Below are positions 35,410 to 49,181 of a stretch of 64,000 bases of DNA, piece after piece. The position numbers were made by a program, and so were the translations under genes. The notes beneath the pieces were generated by a model. That model made no database searches, was not told where the DNA came from, and saw only the letters and a list, made by a program, of their open reading frames with translations. Position 1 is the stretch's first letter. Every line of letters begins with the position of its first letter. The stretch spans positions 434,001 through 498,000 of the forward strand of contig JAGTWJ010000011.1 in NCBI GenBank assembly GCA_020064725.1, in the 5' to 3' direction. This DNA comes from Drechslerella dactyloides. Taxonomy: Eukaryota; Ascomycota; Orbiliomycetes; Orbiliales; Orbiliaceae.

Positions 35410-36795
35410 GCGTAGCTGAAGATAAGCTCATTGAAATGAACTATATTGGTAGACTCTGATGAATGCGCTGGCTCTGTTTCCTCTGTGTATTTTTTGGTGC
35501 CTGACAGACTTTCCTTTTTTTTGCTTCTCTGTTCTGGATAGCGGTTTGCCGGTGGTCTCATTTGGGGCGTGCTCGTTTTATGTTCTCCATCTTTGATATC
35601 GCTGTCTTCGAAGGTTGGAGTTCGGTTGGAACTGGTCTTGTTTTCAATGGCGTTGTATGTCGATTCCTTCCGTTAGGATTTAATCCTGTTGATAAATTAC
35701 GAAGCACATTTTGCACCTCGCTCGCACATTGACTATCATTGTGACTCGGTGCTTACAAACTGAGCCCAAATCTGGGTTTCGAGACTAGTACTCAAGGGGA
35801 TTGTCAAGGGACCGTCCTTTTTAATTTGAGTGGCCATGCTGAGGATGTAATGGGGAGGGGACCCTGGACGGTTGGACGTCGTTCTGTCGGTATCAGCCGC
35901 TGGTCCTTGCGGAAGCCTGGGGTGGAAGGAGGGGCACAGATCCATGGGTGCCTGGCCTCTCCCTCTCCCTTATCGATGTGAACTTCTCTCATAGCTCGTG
36001 ATACTCTGGGACCGGAAAACAGAGATGGTATCCTGTGGACGCAGAGAACGGACACGCTGGCGGGCAACTCCTGAGTCGAATCACGTCCTTCCTGGTGGCG
36101 TCTGCCGTAGACATTGATTGCATCATTGACACTTGCTCGAGACCGGTAACTCTTTTGACGGTACTGCTAGTGCCATCGGGGTGGGCGGTATCATGGCCTG
36201 ACGCTCCTTCGTCTTTGTGTGGCTCTACCGCCGCCTTGTATACGCGCTATGATCTACCCCGGGCCAATGATCAAAAATACCGGGGACGGAACCAAGCGCA
36301 GGAAGGAAGCAATGCACTTACCAGGAGGCCGTAAATAAGTAAGTACTGACTACGGCACGTCCGGATCCTGGACACAGGACTCTGGTGCCTGCTTTACCAT
36401 ACCCTGCCTGCATGCTTCACGTGTGTATCGCAGATATAGACCGGATATTGTCCCGCAGGTTCCTGGCGTGGGTAATTGGTGTGGTGTGGGGATTTTCAGT
36501 GACGGCCCCCAAAAAAAGGGGGCGCGTTACATCTCTGGTCCCGTCTGCTCTGCCTTCACCCCTTTCCCAACTCACATCCGCTTGTCCACACTTCCACCTT
36601 GTTATTATGTGCGCAGGCTCCGGCTTTGGTCCAGCAGCCCTATTCCACATTATCCAGTTCGATAGTACATGTGTATAGTTCCATCGCCATCGTTCTTCGG
36701 GCTATCCCCGTGTTGATGGGTTTCCGGACAACCCTCCGACGACTGCCATAATATCGCGAACTAGCGTCTCTCAACAATCTCGACCACGCTCTGAT
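35410..36795. other. Intergenic region
   Basis: These 1.4 kb lie between histone H1 and the kinesin gene. No convincing coding frame was found. A short purine-to-A-rich run (CCCCCAAAAAAAGGGGG) is at about 36507-36523. The first part should hold the H1 3' untranslated region and the last part the kinesin promoter. Confidence 0.45.
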
Positions 36796-39700
36796 ATGCC
36801 TGCGTCGCCGCCTCAATCTCCCGCGCCATCGGGCATCGTTCGACCATCGACAAGAAGTGCGAGCAGGATGAGCATTGGTAGCGCTAGCCGGCAGCTTGTT
36901 TCTAGCGTCTTGAATGGCGCCGGTCGTGCACCTTCCAGGGCATCGGGGGAGGACGACGACGGCCTTCGGACTGCTGTCCGTGTCGGTATGCAAGATTATA
37001 CTCCCATCCTCTACGGTCTCCCGTTGGATAAATAAAAGTAAACTCAAATAACCTGATTGGCTTTTGCACCTCTAGCTGTCCGTATACGCCCACCACTGCA
37101 ACCCTCGGATCCCGGATATGACCTGATTCCACAAAGGTTCCAGCGGCCTATGGTCCAGACCATGACCGATACTTCTATTGCAATCGACAGTCCACAGGGT
37201 CGTAAAGTGTTTGTTTTCGATAGAATATTCGGACCAGATGTTCAACAAGACGGCGTCTGGGATTACCTTCAAGACAGCATAAATGCTTTCGTACAAGGCT
37301 ACAATGTATCCATTTTGGCGTACGGTCAGAGCGGTGCTGGTAAATCATACACAATGGGAACGTCGGATCCCAACGAACGAACGTCACACGATGCATCGGG
37401 TAGGTGGCCTATTACCGCACTAACTTTCCACGAACCTCCGCTTACAAACTGTTTCTTGTCTAGGTGTCATACCAAGAGCTGCACTGGCTCTATTCGAACG
37501 TCTATCGCCTGTTGCACGAAATCAGTCATCGGGGATGAAGATCCCATCGCGGTACTCCACACCATTGCCAACTTTGCAAAGACAAAGTATTTCTCAAGAG
37601 AAACCTTGGTCGATGAAAGCCACATATGTTGAAGTACGCCATATCTCACAGTCGCAAGTCGGATTTCCGCTAACGTGCTCTCCTTGAAGATATACAATGA
37701 GCAACTCAGGGACCTCTTACTGCCCGAGAACACCCCACCAAGTGATAGACGCCAGGTTAACATCAGAGAAGATACACGTGGGAGAATCCTTCTCACTGGC
37801 CTCCAAGAGGTGCCAATTGAGAACGTCGATGATCTGCTTGCAGCCCTCAATTTTGGATCGTCAATTCGTCAAACCGATTCGACCGCCATAAACGCAAAAT
37901 CATCACGTTCGCACGCTGTCTTTTCTATAAATTTGATACAGCGAAAACCTAGATCATCTCTAGGAGGGGTTGTCAAAGAAAAGCGCTACTCAGCTCCAGC
38001 GGACATACTGGCCGCTAGTTCAGACGGGTTTGTGACTGTTGATAGCAAGCTGCATTTTGTGGATCTCGCTGGGAGCGAGAGACTGAAAGTGGGTGCAACC
38101 TTTTTTCTGCGCCTATCACCTTGATAAAACCCTCATTGACATCAATCCTTTCGTTTAGAATACCGGGGCTCATGGGGACCGGGCGAAGGAGGGCATTTCC
38201 ATCAATGCTGGATTAGCAAGCCTTGGGAAGGTCATTTCGCAACTCTCTTCTCGGCAACCTGGTTCTCACGTCTCATATCGCGACTCTAAACTTACACGCC
38301 TTCTACAAGACTCCCTGGGTGGCAATGCCGTTACATATATGGTGGCTTGTGTTAACCCTGCCGAGTTTCACCTTAGTGAGACACTCAATACAGTCCAGGT
38401 AGGCGTTCTTACATCAGTGTTCTTCATTATAATATTCCGGCATCCCTATCTAATAGAACTACATAGTATGCCCAACGAGCGCGTGCCATACAGAGTAAAC
38501 CACAGATCCAGGAAGTTTCCGTGGATGGCGACTTGCGAGCTCTTGTCGAAAGACTAAGAACCGAGATCGCCTTCTTGAGAGACCAAGTTCGCAACTCTGA
38601 AGGCGGCTCAAATAATCTCTCGAATCGGCATTCCATCGACCGGTCGACGGAGAAGCAAGTCGAACTTCAAAATCAACTTCTTGATATTCAAGAAAATTAC
38701 TCGGCGCTGAGTCAAAGGCATGCAAAACTCATCTCAGAAATCACTAAGGCTAGGGATGGCGACGTGAATACGCAGGCCGTTAGCCAGTCAGACGCGGCTG
38801 AGGATAGACTTGCTCGGTCCAATTCGTTTGCCGAAGCAGTCGAGCAGGTAGTTCTGGGTATGTCTACCGATTCATTGACTAGATACCGCAGGTCATTTAA
38901 TACTGATTGAAACTTTGACAGAATACGAGAAAACTATCCAGAGTCTTGAAGCATCGCTCTCGAGCACGAGATCAAACCTCTCGGTTACTGAGGGTTCGCT
39001 TCTCGAGAAGGAATCACGCCTCGTTTATTTGGAGACAATAAATTCTCAACTCCAGAATCGTGTGCAGAAGCTGTCTGACCGTGAGTCCAGCACGGAGGTC
39101 TATCTTGCTGACCTAGAAAATCGACTAAACGGCCACACGTTTGGTGAGGAACGCAGCTCCGCAGTCATTTCAGAGCTTCGAAAAGAACTCAGCCGAGTCC
39201 GAGAAAACGAGGCAAGCTGTGAAGACTACATTTCAACCCTTGAAGAGAGGTTGGCGGAAGCAGATCAAGGTATGGAGATCATGCAGCGAGAACTGGAGAG
39301 ATTGGAGAACGTGGTTGATAGGCAAAGAAGTTTGGGAAAACTTGACAACCTCCTCCACGAGCTCGATACCTTGACCCATGTACCCTCTCAACCAGGGGCC
39401 CCCGTTGAAGCGCGCCCGAGCGATGAACCAGATGCTCCCAGCGACCTTGAGGACTTGACAGTCAAGGTGAACAACATGTCCAACGACGGCACCATGAATG
39501 CCGTCCCGCAATCGTCTCCGGAGTTGACGAGCGCAGTGGATTCTACGAGAGATATTAGCGAAGAGCAGCGTATCTTGACTGTAGATTCTGCTCCACATGA
39601 ACTCGTCACCCCTGCTAGTGAAGCGGACTCTGCGGAAGGCCAACAGGACGGAGGCACGAAATTGAAGCACAAATTAGACCGAACTGCCCAAGAGCTAAAT

Positions 39701-42506
39701 CACTACAAGGGGCTGTATCATTCCACGATGAGCGACTATACCGAGATGAATGCGAGATATGAGAGAGCATTGCGTGATCTACACGAGCTGCAAGATCAGT
39801 TGGACGAACACAGGCACGGTAGGAACAGTTTAATGCTCTCTAACGCGGACGAACTACCGCCTCCGTCTCCCCAATCAGTTTCGACTCCGATCGTATCGAC
39901 TCCTTTAGTTCAACAAATCAGCGCCCATCCCGCAAGCCGCATAGACAACGCACAAACGGATACTGCGAATGCTGCCCAGAAAGCCTGGGTCAAGCTCCGT
40001 TCCCCTGAGGGTTCACTGAGTTCTGGCGAAGCTGCTCAAATCGAGCTCAACGTTGAGGGCCTGGTTGGCAATGATACATCGGATCTTGGTGCCGAGTTCA
40101 ACGATCTGGAGGCAAGGTACCTCAACCTCCAAGAAGAACATCGATCTGTACTCGAATTGGTAGACGATCTCAAAGCCACTATATCAAAGTCGCGGTTAGA
40201 CGGCGTAACGTCGCCGACTGGAGCCCAAATATTACGCCGGAAATCAAGTCAAAATCTAATCGCTTCAGATCGAGCCAATAGGGCTTTCAAAGGCCTGCGG
40301 TCTGTTGCCATTCAGCACCTGACTGGAAATGAGGATGCCAAAGAGGTATTTGACATGAATATCAACGCGGCAATTCATGAGTTGCAATCAAGATCAGAAC
40401 GCATCCAGGAACTGGAGCACGAAGTTACTGGACTTCGTAAGGATGCCGAGGCCAAGACCGCAATGATTAATGGTTTAGCTCGCGAGCGATCCAGGTGAGA
40501 ATACGCGATAACATCTTATTTTATCTTCGGCGGCTAATCATATGGCAATCTAGCATTACCAGCTCGCCGATGGATATATCTGTCGTTTCATCGTTGCAAA
40601 GTCGCCTTGCAGAAAGTGAGGATGAGCTTCAGAAAGTGCGATCAAAACTGAAAGCACAACAAGAAGAATTTCAGCAACAAGTTACGAGCCTCAAATCCAA
40701 CCTGAAAGAGGAGCCACAGTTTTCCGATTCACAAGTGGATAGCAATGCGCGTCTGGGGGAACAGCCGGATCTCTCGACAGCGAACGACGGTGTTGAGTCG
40801 AATAAGGAGATTTCAGAGCATATTGCTCGGATAGAGAAACTATTGCGGACAACAGACGACGAGGATATTCCTACCCTTCCGACACGTCTTGACAGACTTA
40901 TCGTCTTCGTTGACCAACTTATCCAGATCCCTCCTCAATTCCGCAACCAAGATCTTGACTTTCAGTGGTCTTCAATCCTTTCTCGCATGAGAGGCCGTTT
41001 GGAGGTTGGTCGGGATTCTGCCCTTCTGCAACACCAACAGCTTCGCGATCACGAAGATAGGTCAATGGTGCAACATGAGCAGTTCAAACGTCTGCTGGAG
41101 ATTTTGCCAACAGATTCGGAGCAAGATGTCCACTTCGGTGATCAGGGTATCTTCATTCCGGATTCCACAAGCCTCTCCCTCTATTTCGACGCCGTCACTT
41201 CCAGGATTGAAGCCCTTATACGTCATCTCGAGCAAAACCGGGCGGATCAATCCAAGCTGCAATCTGCATTAGATTCGGGAAAGAAAGAGACGGCGCACTA
41301 TGAGACGATTTCTCGAGGCCTTCAAGAGCAACTAGAAGCAACCCGAGAGAAGTTAGAGGCAGAGTTTAAGAATTCCGAGAAAGCTTACAGCAATAGCACG
41401 ATGCTGCAAGACAAAGTTCAAAAATTGGAGCACCTCAATCTCAAACTGCAGTCAGAGCTCGACGAGTGTATGGCCAAGAACAAAGCACTGGAAGAAGATA
41501 TCCTGGTTCAAACAAAAAATCTCGACGCGCAGAAACTTTTGGTGGTGGAGTTGCAAGAGTTACATACCATGTCCCAAAAGGAGTTGGATGACCTTGTAAA
41601 GAAAGAGGCCACTCACGCTGGTGTGATCGACCAATTGGAGCAGCAGTTAGCAACTACTTATGACCAGCATCAAGAATCTCAGAAGCGGCTCCTGCAGACC
41701 GAGGAGGAACTTCGAGCGTTAAGATCAGATAGAGCTAACCTGCTAGCCAGTCACGAAGCCTCCGCTCATACCAGCGCTCAACACATCGACAATTTAATGA
41801 ACGAGCTCAGTTCACTGCAGGTACGTCGACACGGATGGATGTTGAACCTCACGTCGATTTTTGGTAATGCTAACCACTTTTTTTCTCGATGACACAGCTT
41901 AAATTAGCGGATGCTCAGCTTGAGTTGAGTTCCGTCCCACCTGGCGGAGTGAACCGAACACAAAGGTCCAATTCCGTCTCATCTACCAATCTGCGGAAGA
42001 GTGCTTCTGCCGCATCTCTCCCCTCTCCACCTCCAGTGATACCTCTTCCTCCTCTACCGCCCAGCCAGATCTCGAACACAGCGATCCCAAGCGCGACTAC
42101 GTCAACACAACCGATAGCCCCATCGACCCCTACTGTTTCGCGACGCCCTAGCAAAGATTACGTTGTAACGCATCTCGAGGACCAGGAAGCCCGAATTAAA
42201 GCTCTGGAGAAGCAGCTACAAGCCGAGAAAGCTCTGACAGCGACTCTTGAGGAAGCGCTCACCGACTGTGAGAAGACAGTGAAGAGGCTTAACTCCGACA
42301 AGGAAATGTATCAACGGAAAGCCAACCAGGCACAACAAGAACTGGACCGAACACGCAATGAATCTCAGTCCAGTAGATATTCTACGCAGGCGATGGAGGA
42401 CGAGCGGCTGGCAAGGCTGAGAGCTGAAAAGGCGATGCAACAGCTCGAAGAGCGGATGCATGACGTTACGAAGAAGAGTAGCCGGCATAAGATGCTTTGT
42501 TTCTAG
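36796..42506 (+). CDS. Kinesin-4-like motor with long coiled-coil tail
   Basis: Nine exons (36796-36985, 37076-37399, 37464-37633, 37690-38088, 38159-38398, 38467-38857, 38922-40494, 40554-41820, 41898-42506) give 1720 residues. The motor is N-terminal, about residues 62-450: VAVRIRPP, P-loop GQSGAGKSYTMG at about 146, switch I NAKSSRSHAVF, switch II DLAGSERL, then YRDSKLTRLLQDSLGGN and ETLNTVQYAQRARAI. These fit kinesin-4 (KIF4/KIF21 type), plus-end-directed motors that limit microtubule growth and act on spindle midzones or chromosomes. The rest is almost all heptad coiled coil, broken by a Ser/Pro linker near residues 1540-1590. The P-loop has Ser and Ala where many kinesins have Thr and Ser. 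Subfamily placement is by motif only. Confidence 0.9.
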
Positions 42507-43440
42507 TGTATTTTATTAGACCATGTGGGCGGCCTCAGTTTTCATACTGAGCAACTGAATCCTTATATCAGCATATGACTTTAGGTTTGGTGACGGCGAA
42601 TGGATGGCCGGGCCGAGATCCAATATGGTACTCGGCGGGTCCTTGGTTGGTCTTCAATGTTGCGATCGATTGTTCGAGGCGTTGCGATTGAGATGCCTCT
42701 ATTTGATTCTCTTCTCCTTGCTTATTTTTTCCCTTTAGTCCTTTTCTCGATTCTCTCACTTTTCTCATTTCGTTGAGATAATGCTCTGTTCTTTTTTGGT
42801 TTATTGTTTTTTTATCTTCTTGCTTTTTTGGTGTTTTTTTCTTTTCAATCTACGTTCCGTTTTTGGCATGTTACCCCTTGCCCTGCCGCGATTTCTTTTT
42901 TATCCCATTTTATCGTCATGACATTGCACACTTTGCTTTCAAAGCACTTTTTAATGCTAGACTAGACGCGCCGCATTTCCGCTCTCTACAAAGCAGCAGG
43001 CACAAAGCAGTGAACTAAGCTGGCGTCAATATGAAATTGTATCAACCAATATTTTAGTTTCCCAGTGTATTATCCGTAGCTCGAGCTGATTGTGCTCCGG
43101 ACACTTGTATTCATGACCGCGTACATACTTCTACACAAAATGCAAACAAATAGTGACCAAAGTACTCAAGTGGCAAATCCTTACTTGAGTACTTATTTTC
43201 TATCGGTCGTTTTACACAAACACGCCACTTCTCTAGTTCTTGTGGCATAAGTTCTTGGGCATACTAGCTAGGTAAAATATCGCGACAATCGCCGTCCTAT
43301 CGCCTAACAGATACCGTTCTGCTAGCTACCCTTAACCTCCGCCTTCCCCGCACCCATATTCTTGGACCGGAGCAAGTGTGCTACCGTCCCCGTCGCCACC
43401 CATCTCAAACTATCGCCGAACCCAAATTATCTGACACGCA
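42507..43440. other. Intergenic region
   Basis: These 0.9 kb are T-rich from about 42720 to 42910, probably the 3' end of the kinesin transcript. Mixed sequence follows, containing the promoter of the next gene. No coding frame or RNA gene was recognised. Confidence 0.45.
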
Positions 43441-45191
43441 ATGGCCGATAACGACGGCAGTCAACAGCAATCGACCGAGAAGGCAGAAAAGCTAGCGGCT
43501 GCTAAAAAGCGCGTTCGTGACCATAAAACACCATCGTTCTGAGGTTCGAGATCGCTAAACAAAAGCACAAGATAGTTCGAAGAGCTGAAACGCAAAAAGC
43601 ACCCCACGAAGAAAGGTACGACCGGCGCATCTCAAAAACAGCCGCAAGGGGCCGCAAGCGTAGACGAACCAGAATCTGAGCCGCAAACTACAAAGCATCC
43701 ACAAACCGATACATCCGATATCTCAAGCAAGCAGGCAGATAGCATCGAGCGAGCAGACGGCGTGGACGCATCAATTCACGCCAATACCCATCGCCCCGAT
43801 GGACCGGAATCTATTCCATCCGACTCGGCCAGAGGGACGAAGGCTGCTGTTGGAAGCGGCCACGGACATCGACAGTCTATATCAATTTCAGATATTCCGC
43901 GGCCTTTAGAACCAGGTGCTTCTTCCAACGAACTTTTCGAAACTCTCCCAGAAATATATCGTAAGCAGGCACTTGTCATCGACGAACTACGGTTAGAAAA
44001 ACAGCGTCTTCTAGATGAAAACTTGGCTCTCAAATCAAAAAACCAGGAATCCAGTAAAATAATCGTAGAAAGGGACAAGGCCCTTGAGGACCTTGCCTCT
44101 CTATCCGAAGAATTGACAGTCCTGAAAGAAAGGACAGGCGTGGAACAAGCAATCCTCCGAGAGGGGGCTGGAGAGGTCAACGCTCAAGTATGTCGGCTAC
44201 TTTTACCGATTCGAATCGTGCTAATTGTCGATCTTAGAAAGTCGAAATAGTCAGACTAAATCGAGAACTGGCACACCTGCAAAGTCAGTTAACACAGAAG
44301 GACAAAGTTATCACGGAAATGCGTCGAGACTCGGCCTCGGTGCTACCACAAAGCTTAAGGACTAAGGAAGAACAGCTAGAAAGCCTTTCTGTAGAACTCT
44401 CCGAGTTGCGTGAATCGCTTCAGAAGTCGCTGTCATCCACAAAGGAATTAACATCAGAACGTGATAACCTTCGAGTCAAAGTGAAGTCTATGGAATCAGA
44501 CCTCCATCAATCGACACAAGCAGCAGATGACCTTAACCACAGGCTTAACACCGCTCTGGAGTCGCTGGCCACCGACACCGCGAACAGATCTGCTTATGAG
44601 GTAAAATTCCAAGCTCAGGAACGAAAAATAGCGGAGCTGGAAAAGGCGCTTGGGGAGATGACAGCGGAAGCCCGCAAGTTGAGGGAGTCGAACCAGGAAC
44701 TATTGGGATCCGAAAGGAGTGCGGAAACTCGGCGACGAGACATGGAGAAAAAATTGAACATCGCGCAACGGGAAAACAGCGGCCTCCAGATGAGATTGGC
44801 GGAGCTTAAATCTAGTATGCAACAGGACAGGACATCAGCGGAGCCTATGATATTCAATGAAGGTGTCGATTCTGCGTGGGAGCACAAACCCTCTGACTTG
44901 CCGGGGGAAGACGTCCAAGATCCATTTTCTGACGTCAACTTGCGTGCTGGAGGAAGACAAGGGAGCGTTACCGGTATCATGGGCCAGACGCATTCGATAA
45001 GAGCCTTGTTACCAAGTGGCATATTTCCGGGAAATTCGGAGCATCGCCCCACCGATGCAAGCAACCCAGAGCTACAAGTTATAGCCCGAAAGGCCAAGGA
45101 AGAACTTGGGAGATGGAGAGGCTACACTTTGGACCTCGTCGATGTGTATAAGGGCTACGACAATGCCTACACTGGTATCTTTGAAACTTAA
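43441..45191 (+). CDS. Golgin-type coiled-coil protein, GM130/Bug1-like
   Basis: Three exons (43441-43512, 43576-44187, 44238-45191) give 545 residues. The short first exon and the start of the second encode EKAEKLAAAKKRFEELKRKK. This resembles the basic N-terminal helix of GM130 and yeast Bug1 golgins (KLAAAKKK..), which binds tethering partners. A Ser/Thr/Gln-rich linker follows, then two coiled-coil stretches at about residues 165-230 and 240-430. The C-terminal segment, about 490-545, reads ARKAKEELGRWRGYTLDLVD and ends DNAYTGIFET, which looks like a conserved binding tail. A role in Golgi vesicle tethering is inference from the N-terminus and architecture; other coiled-coil families remain possible. 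The first intron has a weaker GTTCGT donor. Confidence 0.6.
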
Positions 45192-45501
45192 TATACTGTG
45201 GGGTAGATGAATTCGCTGGCGGCAAAGTAATGTTTCATGTTACTGGTTCCCGCTTCCACAAACCTTACGTACGGTGGACGCGATGATGCAAAGTTGGTGT
45301 TTAGTTATTGGTGCCGCTGCGATGATACTATATACCCGTAAATAAGATTTAGTATTTGAGCCAACTGATTGTCGCCATAGCGGGTACTGCTGGTGTTCTC
45401 GAGTGAAAAGTTTGATATATTGCGTGGCCTGTTCTTGTGAGACTCCCTATTCTGCCTTTTCGAATCGTGAAACCCCAAACAATTTATCTCCACACTCCAA
45501 C
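45192..45501. other. Short intergenic region
   Basis: These 310 bp separate the golgin-like gene from dynactin p25, both on the plus strand. Nothing else was recognised. Confidence 0.5.
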
Positions 45502-46419
45502 ATGGCCCAAAAGAGCGAATACATACAAACAGAGACCGGTCGGTACAATTCCACTATGTCCTGCCATTAATGACTGCCGGTACCTGACAAGCTCGTTATT
45601 CATCTTCGTAGGCAATAAGGTTTCCCGGAAGTCCCTAATAATCGGGAGTCAGAACATCATCCTAGGTGGCAAGGTCTGCAGTCCTGCCCATGGCTCAAGC
45701 AAACGTGCGCTGTATGCTGATCGCTTCTGTGTCATAGACGATTATTCAGGCTGACTGCTGTATCCGAGGAGACCTTCGCCGGTTAGTTCCACAAGGTCAA
45801 AATGCGACAGCGGTTGCAATCGCTGTTGGTCGGTACTGTTTCTTGAGCAGAGGGAGTCTCCTTAGGCCTCCTAGCAAAACGTATAGAGGGTAAGAGGTTT
45901 GGGGCAATGAAGGTCTCACTTTTTCAGTTAAATGCCAAGCGATCTTGCTACACAGCTAAGCATAACTCTCTGGCTCTCCTAGACAGTTCAACTACTACCC
46001 AATGAAACTTGGTGATCACGTCTTTATCGGCGAAGGGAGCGTCATAGAGGCAGCAGTGATCGGCTCCTACGTCAGCATCGGAAAGAACTGTGTGATCGTA
46101 TGGCAGCACCAACCCTGGCTGTGTGTGCGCACGCGCTAATGCACAAATCTCCCGAGCAAAGGGCAAGTTCACAATCATCAAAGATTGTGTTCGTATAGAG
46201 GATGGGACTGTGGTTGCACCAAATAGTGTGATACCGTCGTTTTCATCTGTCGAAGGACATCCCGGGCAAGTCGTTGAAGAGCTGCCCGAAACAGCAGCAG
46301 AGATGTTGGAGTGTGAGTTAAATAATGCAAGACTTCACAGGGGAATGCAACTACTGACACAAATCACCGAGCATAAAAATAGTAAAAGAATTATACAAGA
46401 CTGTGTAGTGCAGGACTAA
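45502..46419 (+). CDS. Dynactin subunit p25 (DCTN5-like)
   Basis: Five exons (45502-45538, 45612-45673, 45738-45889, 45983-46097, 46162-46419) give about 207 residues. The protein matches p25 throughout: GNKVSRKSLIIGSQNIILGG, IIQADCCIRGDLRR, then CFLSRGSLLRPP-like text, YYPMKLGDHVFIGEGSVIEA, AVIGSYVSIGKNCVI, and FTIIKDCVRIEDGTVVAPN. These are hexapeptide repeats that fold as a left-handed beta helix. p25 pairs with p27 at the pointed end of the dynactin Arp1 filament and is needed for early-endosome transport by dynein in fungi. The acceptor at 45982 was chosen because it restores GQFNYYPM. The C-terminal 30 residues are not typical, and a further intron there is possible. Confidence 0.9.
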
Positions 46420-46506
46420 CGAACGCCCCGAGGTATTGGCGTCTACCTTGTAGCAGTGATATTTTGTCTATCCTGGTAAGAGTAGGGAAAAGGTCAAGTC
46501 ATTCCC

Positions 46507-49181
46507 TCACACGGACTCCTCCTTCCGCAAAGTATATTTTGCGAATGCTCTCGCAAGACTCTTTTTGATGCTCAGTTTCTGGGCCCCGATAAAGCTTTCG
46601 ACTATCACTCCGATCGCAAGGTCAATATCTCGTGCCTGTACGTAATCAGAAAGCCTCATTTTTGCGAACGCCTCGGACAGTCGAATAATGGATTCAAGGT
46701 GACGGACCTGTAAAATAAGGGGTCAGTAGGGGTTCGGGGCCATGTGGAATTTATAGTTTTACAACTTACGGTTATGGGAAACGACCCGGTAGCCAGTGAT
46801 TCTCGTCGCATGTCTGAAAAAAGTCTGGCGAGCTTCTCTTCGTCTATATGATGAATTTTTGGTCGACACTCCCGCCTCGCGAAGAGTATATACTTCCTGA
46901 GTATATCTTGTGGAATCAAATTGGAATGCTCCGTCGTAGATATCTGTCTATTCCCCGCCCCATTGGAGAGAGGGTGTGAGCGTCCGTGAGAAGAAACCAC
47001 AAATTTGGCTAGAAGCTCATCTGCATCTGGGTTAACGGTGTCTCTGACGACACAGAGGACGTCGAAGCGGGAGAGAATGGGTTCTGTTAACTCCACGTTC
47101 TGGGCAAACGGAATTGTGGAGTTATAGCGGCCGCCGATAGGGTTCGCCGCTGCAATGATAGAGCATCGGGCCTGCAGGGTTGTCACGATACCCGCCTTGG
47201 ATATAGATATAGACTGTTGTTCCATGGCTTCGTGGAGGGATGTCCTGAAAAGATATCGCTTTAGTTACTCCAAAGAGAGACGTATATCGGACGAGGGTGA
47301 GTCGGAATAAATGCTATGCTTACCTATCCCGATCGTTCATTTTGTCAAACTCATCAATTAAACATGTCCCTTTGTCGGCCAGAACCAATGCACCGCCTTC
47401 TAAAGTCCATTCGTTTGTTATAGGGTCCTTCCTGACACTCGCTGTGAGGCCCACTGCACTTGCACCCTGTCCGGTTGCGAATACGGCGCGGTGAGCAACT
47501 CGTTCCACGTATTTCAAAATTTGTGATTTTGCTGTTCCCGGGTCCCCTAGGAGTAGCACATTGATATCGCCCCGGAGAGTGTGCTTTCCCTGTATATTCT
47601 TTGGAATGCCGCCAAAAAGGGAAGCCGCCACGGCCGTTTTGATGTCCCGGTGTCCATATATTGAGGGAGCGATGCTGTTTATGATTTTGTCGACAATCTT
47701 GTTTTCCTTGGCTAAGTGCCTGATTGCGTTTTCGTCCTCCTCTGTCAGCTGGAACCCAGCGAGTTGGTCGTGCGCTTTGATGACATTGTTGGCTTCCAAT
47801 ATAGTTGCAAAGACGGGAAACCCGTTTCTATTATTCAGTTGAGCATCATAGTTGTTTCGATAGATGCCTGTTATTTCAACCTCTTCGCCAGGTTTGGCAG
47901 AGTCTATGAGATCCCAGAGCAAGATGACTTCTCGATGTCGCGGTAGTCTTCCAGCTGGTACTGTTCCCGGTGATTCCTGCAATGTTAACTTCTGGTAATT
48001 GCGATAAACTGTCTTTTCTGAATTGAGAGTAAACGGGCCCCTAGATTGGCAGTTTTGGCAGTAGGAGATTTTAACTTCGACGTTTGATTCTTGTTGAAAA
48101 GGCCCGATAGTAATTCCGCATTTGGTGCAATCAAACCTGACAATCTTGAGTTGAGGAAATACACCAGTCCGACGGGTTACGACCCCGGAAACGCGGACCA
48201 GGGCATTTAAATGCGACTGTCGGAGGTCGCGAAGGGTAAAGACAGCGGGGACGTCCGATACGCGAACGTGAATCTCGGGATGGATACGGTCGTAGTCCTG
48301 ATAGTGGAGGAGCACAGCATCCATAGCCACTGCGTCAAATATTGGAAGAATTTCTGTCGGGGCATTGGCGAGAAAGTATGCTAGGACTGCTTTTGTGTCT
48401 GCCAGATGCCGGTACGATATCTCCAGTGATTCGGCGTTCACTTCTCCCAAATTGCGAATTCGAGTTCCGTAAACGGATTGATTCGTACTTGGGTCTACGT
48501 ACTCGAGAAGAAAGCTCTTGAACTCCCGCGCAATGGAACGCTGAACAGCAGGAAGCGCGATCCATTCTGGGAGGGACGAATTTTTGACATCGGCCAATGC
48601 CTCGAGGCTTAGTTCTTGATCCCAGTTGTCATCGTCATCCGGTGGCTCGTCGTAGTTTGTGTATCGGTGCCGCCGCCGGAGTGGCTGGCCGAGCAAGCTC
48701 ATGTTATCATCGTCGTCATTTAAGAAGACTGCTGGCATCCTACGGGCACGAGCGGCTTCCTTATCGCGTTCCGTCATTCGCTTATCAAGTAGCCTTCGTT
48801 CGGCCAGGCTTATTCCTTCGTAGTCTCCATCGTCGTCGAGACCTTCAATTTCGTATTGGTCTTTCAGAGGATCGGACCGATAGTCACTGGTGACAATTAG
48901 CTTGTTTGAAGGTGGGTCTCTAGTATTAGATAGGATGCATACTCTTCGGCGTAGGCCATCAAGTCTATGCCATCCTCGTCCTCCGCCAACTCGTCGAGAT
49001 CCTCAATGTCTTGTATTCCATCGTCTTCCTGGACCAGGTCTTCCTCGTCGTCGGTATCATCGTTTCGGGGCGGGGAGCTGGGGGGGAAGGCGGATAGCGC
49101 GGGGGATGCTGCCGAGGAGATAATGCTTCTCTCGTCCTCATCCTCTCGAATCCGCTTCCTATTCGGATGCGACGAAGCCAT
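46507..49181 (-). CDS. mcm2: DNA replication licensing factor Mcm2
   Basis: Four exons on the minus strand (49181-48943, 48886-47324, 47244-46770, 46707-46507) give 825 residues. The N-terminus is acidic and disordered (DDTDDEEDL, EDLDELAEDED), as usual for Mcm2. A C4 zinc finger (CTKC..CQNC) is at about residues 330-360. The AAA+ core shows Walker A GDPGTAKSQ, Walker B LIDEFDKMND and the arginine finger SRFD. EAMEQQSISISKAGIVTTLQ is the MCM pre-sensor region. Mcm2 is one of six subunits of the replicative helicase loaded on origins in G1, and its N-terminus binds histones. The first intron's acceptor at 48887 was chosen to give DDYRSDPL. The gene converges on dynactin p25 with an 87-bp gap. 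Confidence 0.95.
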
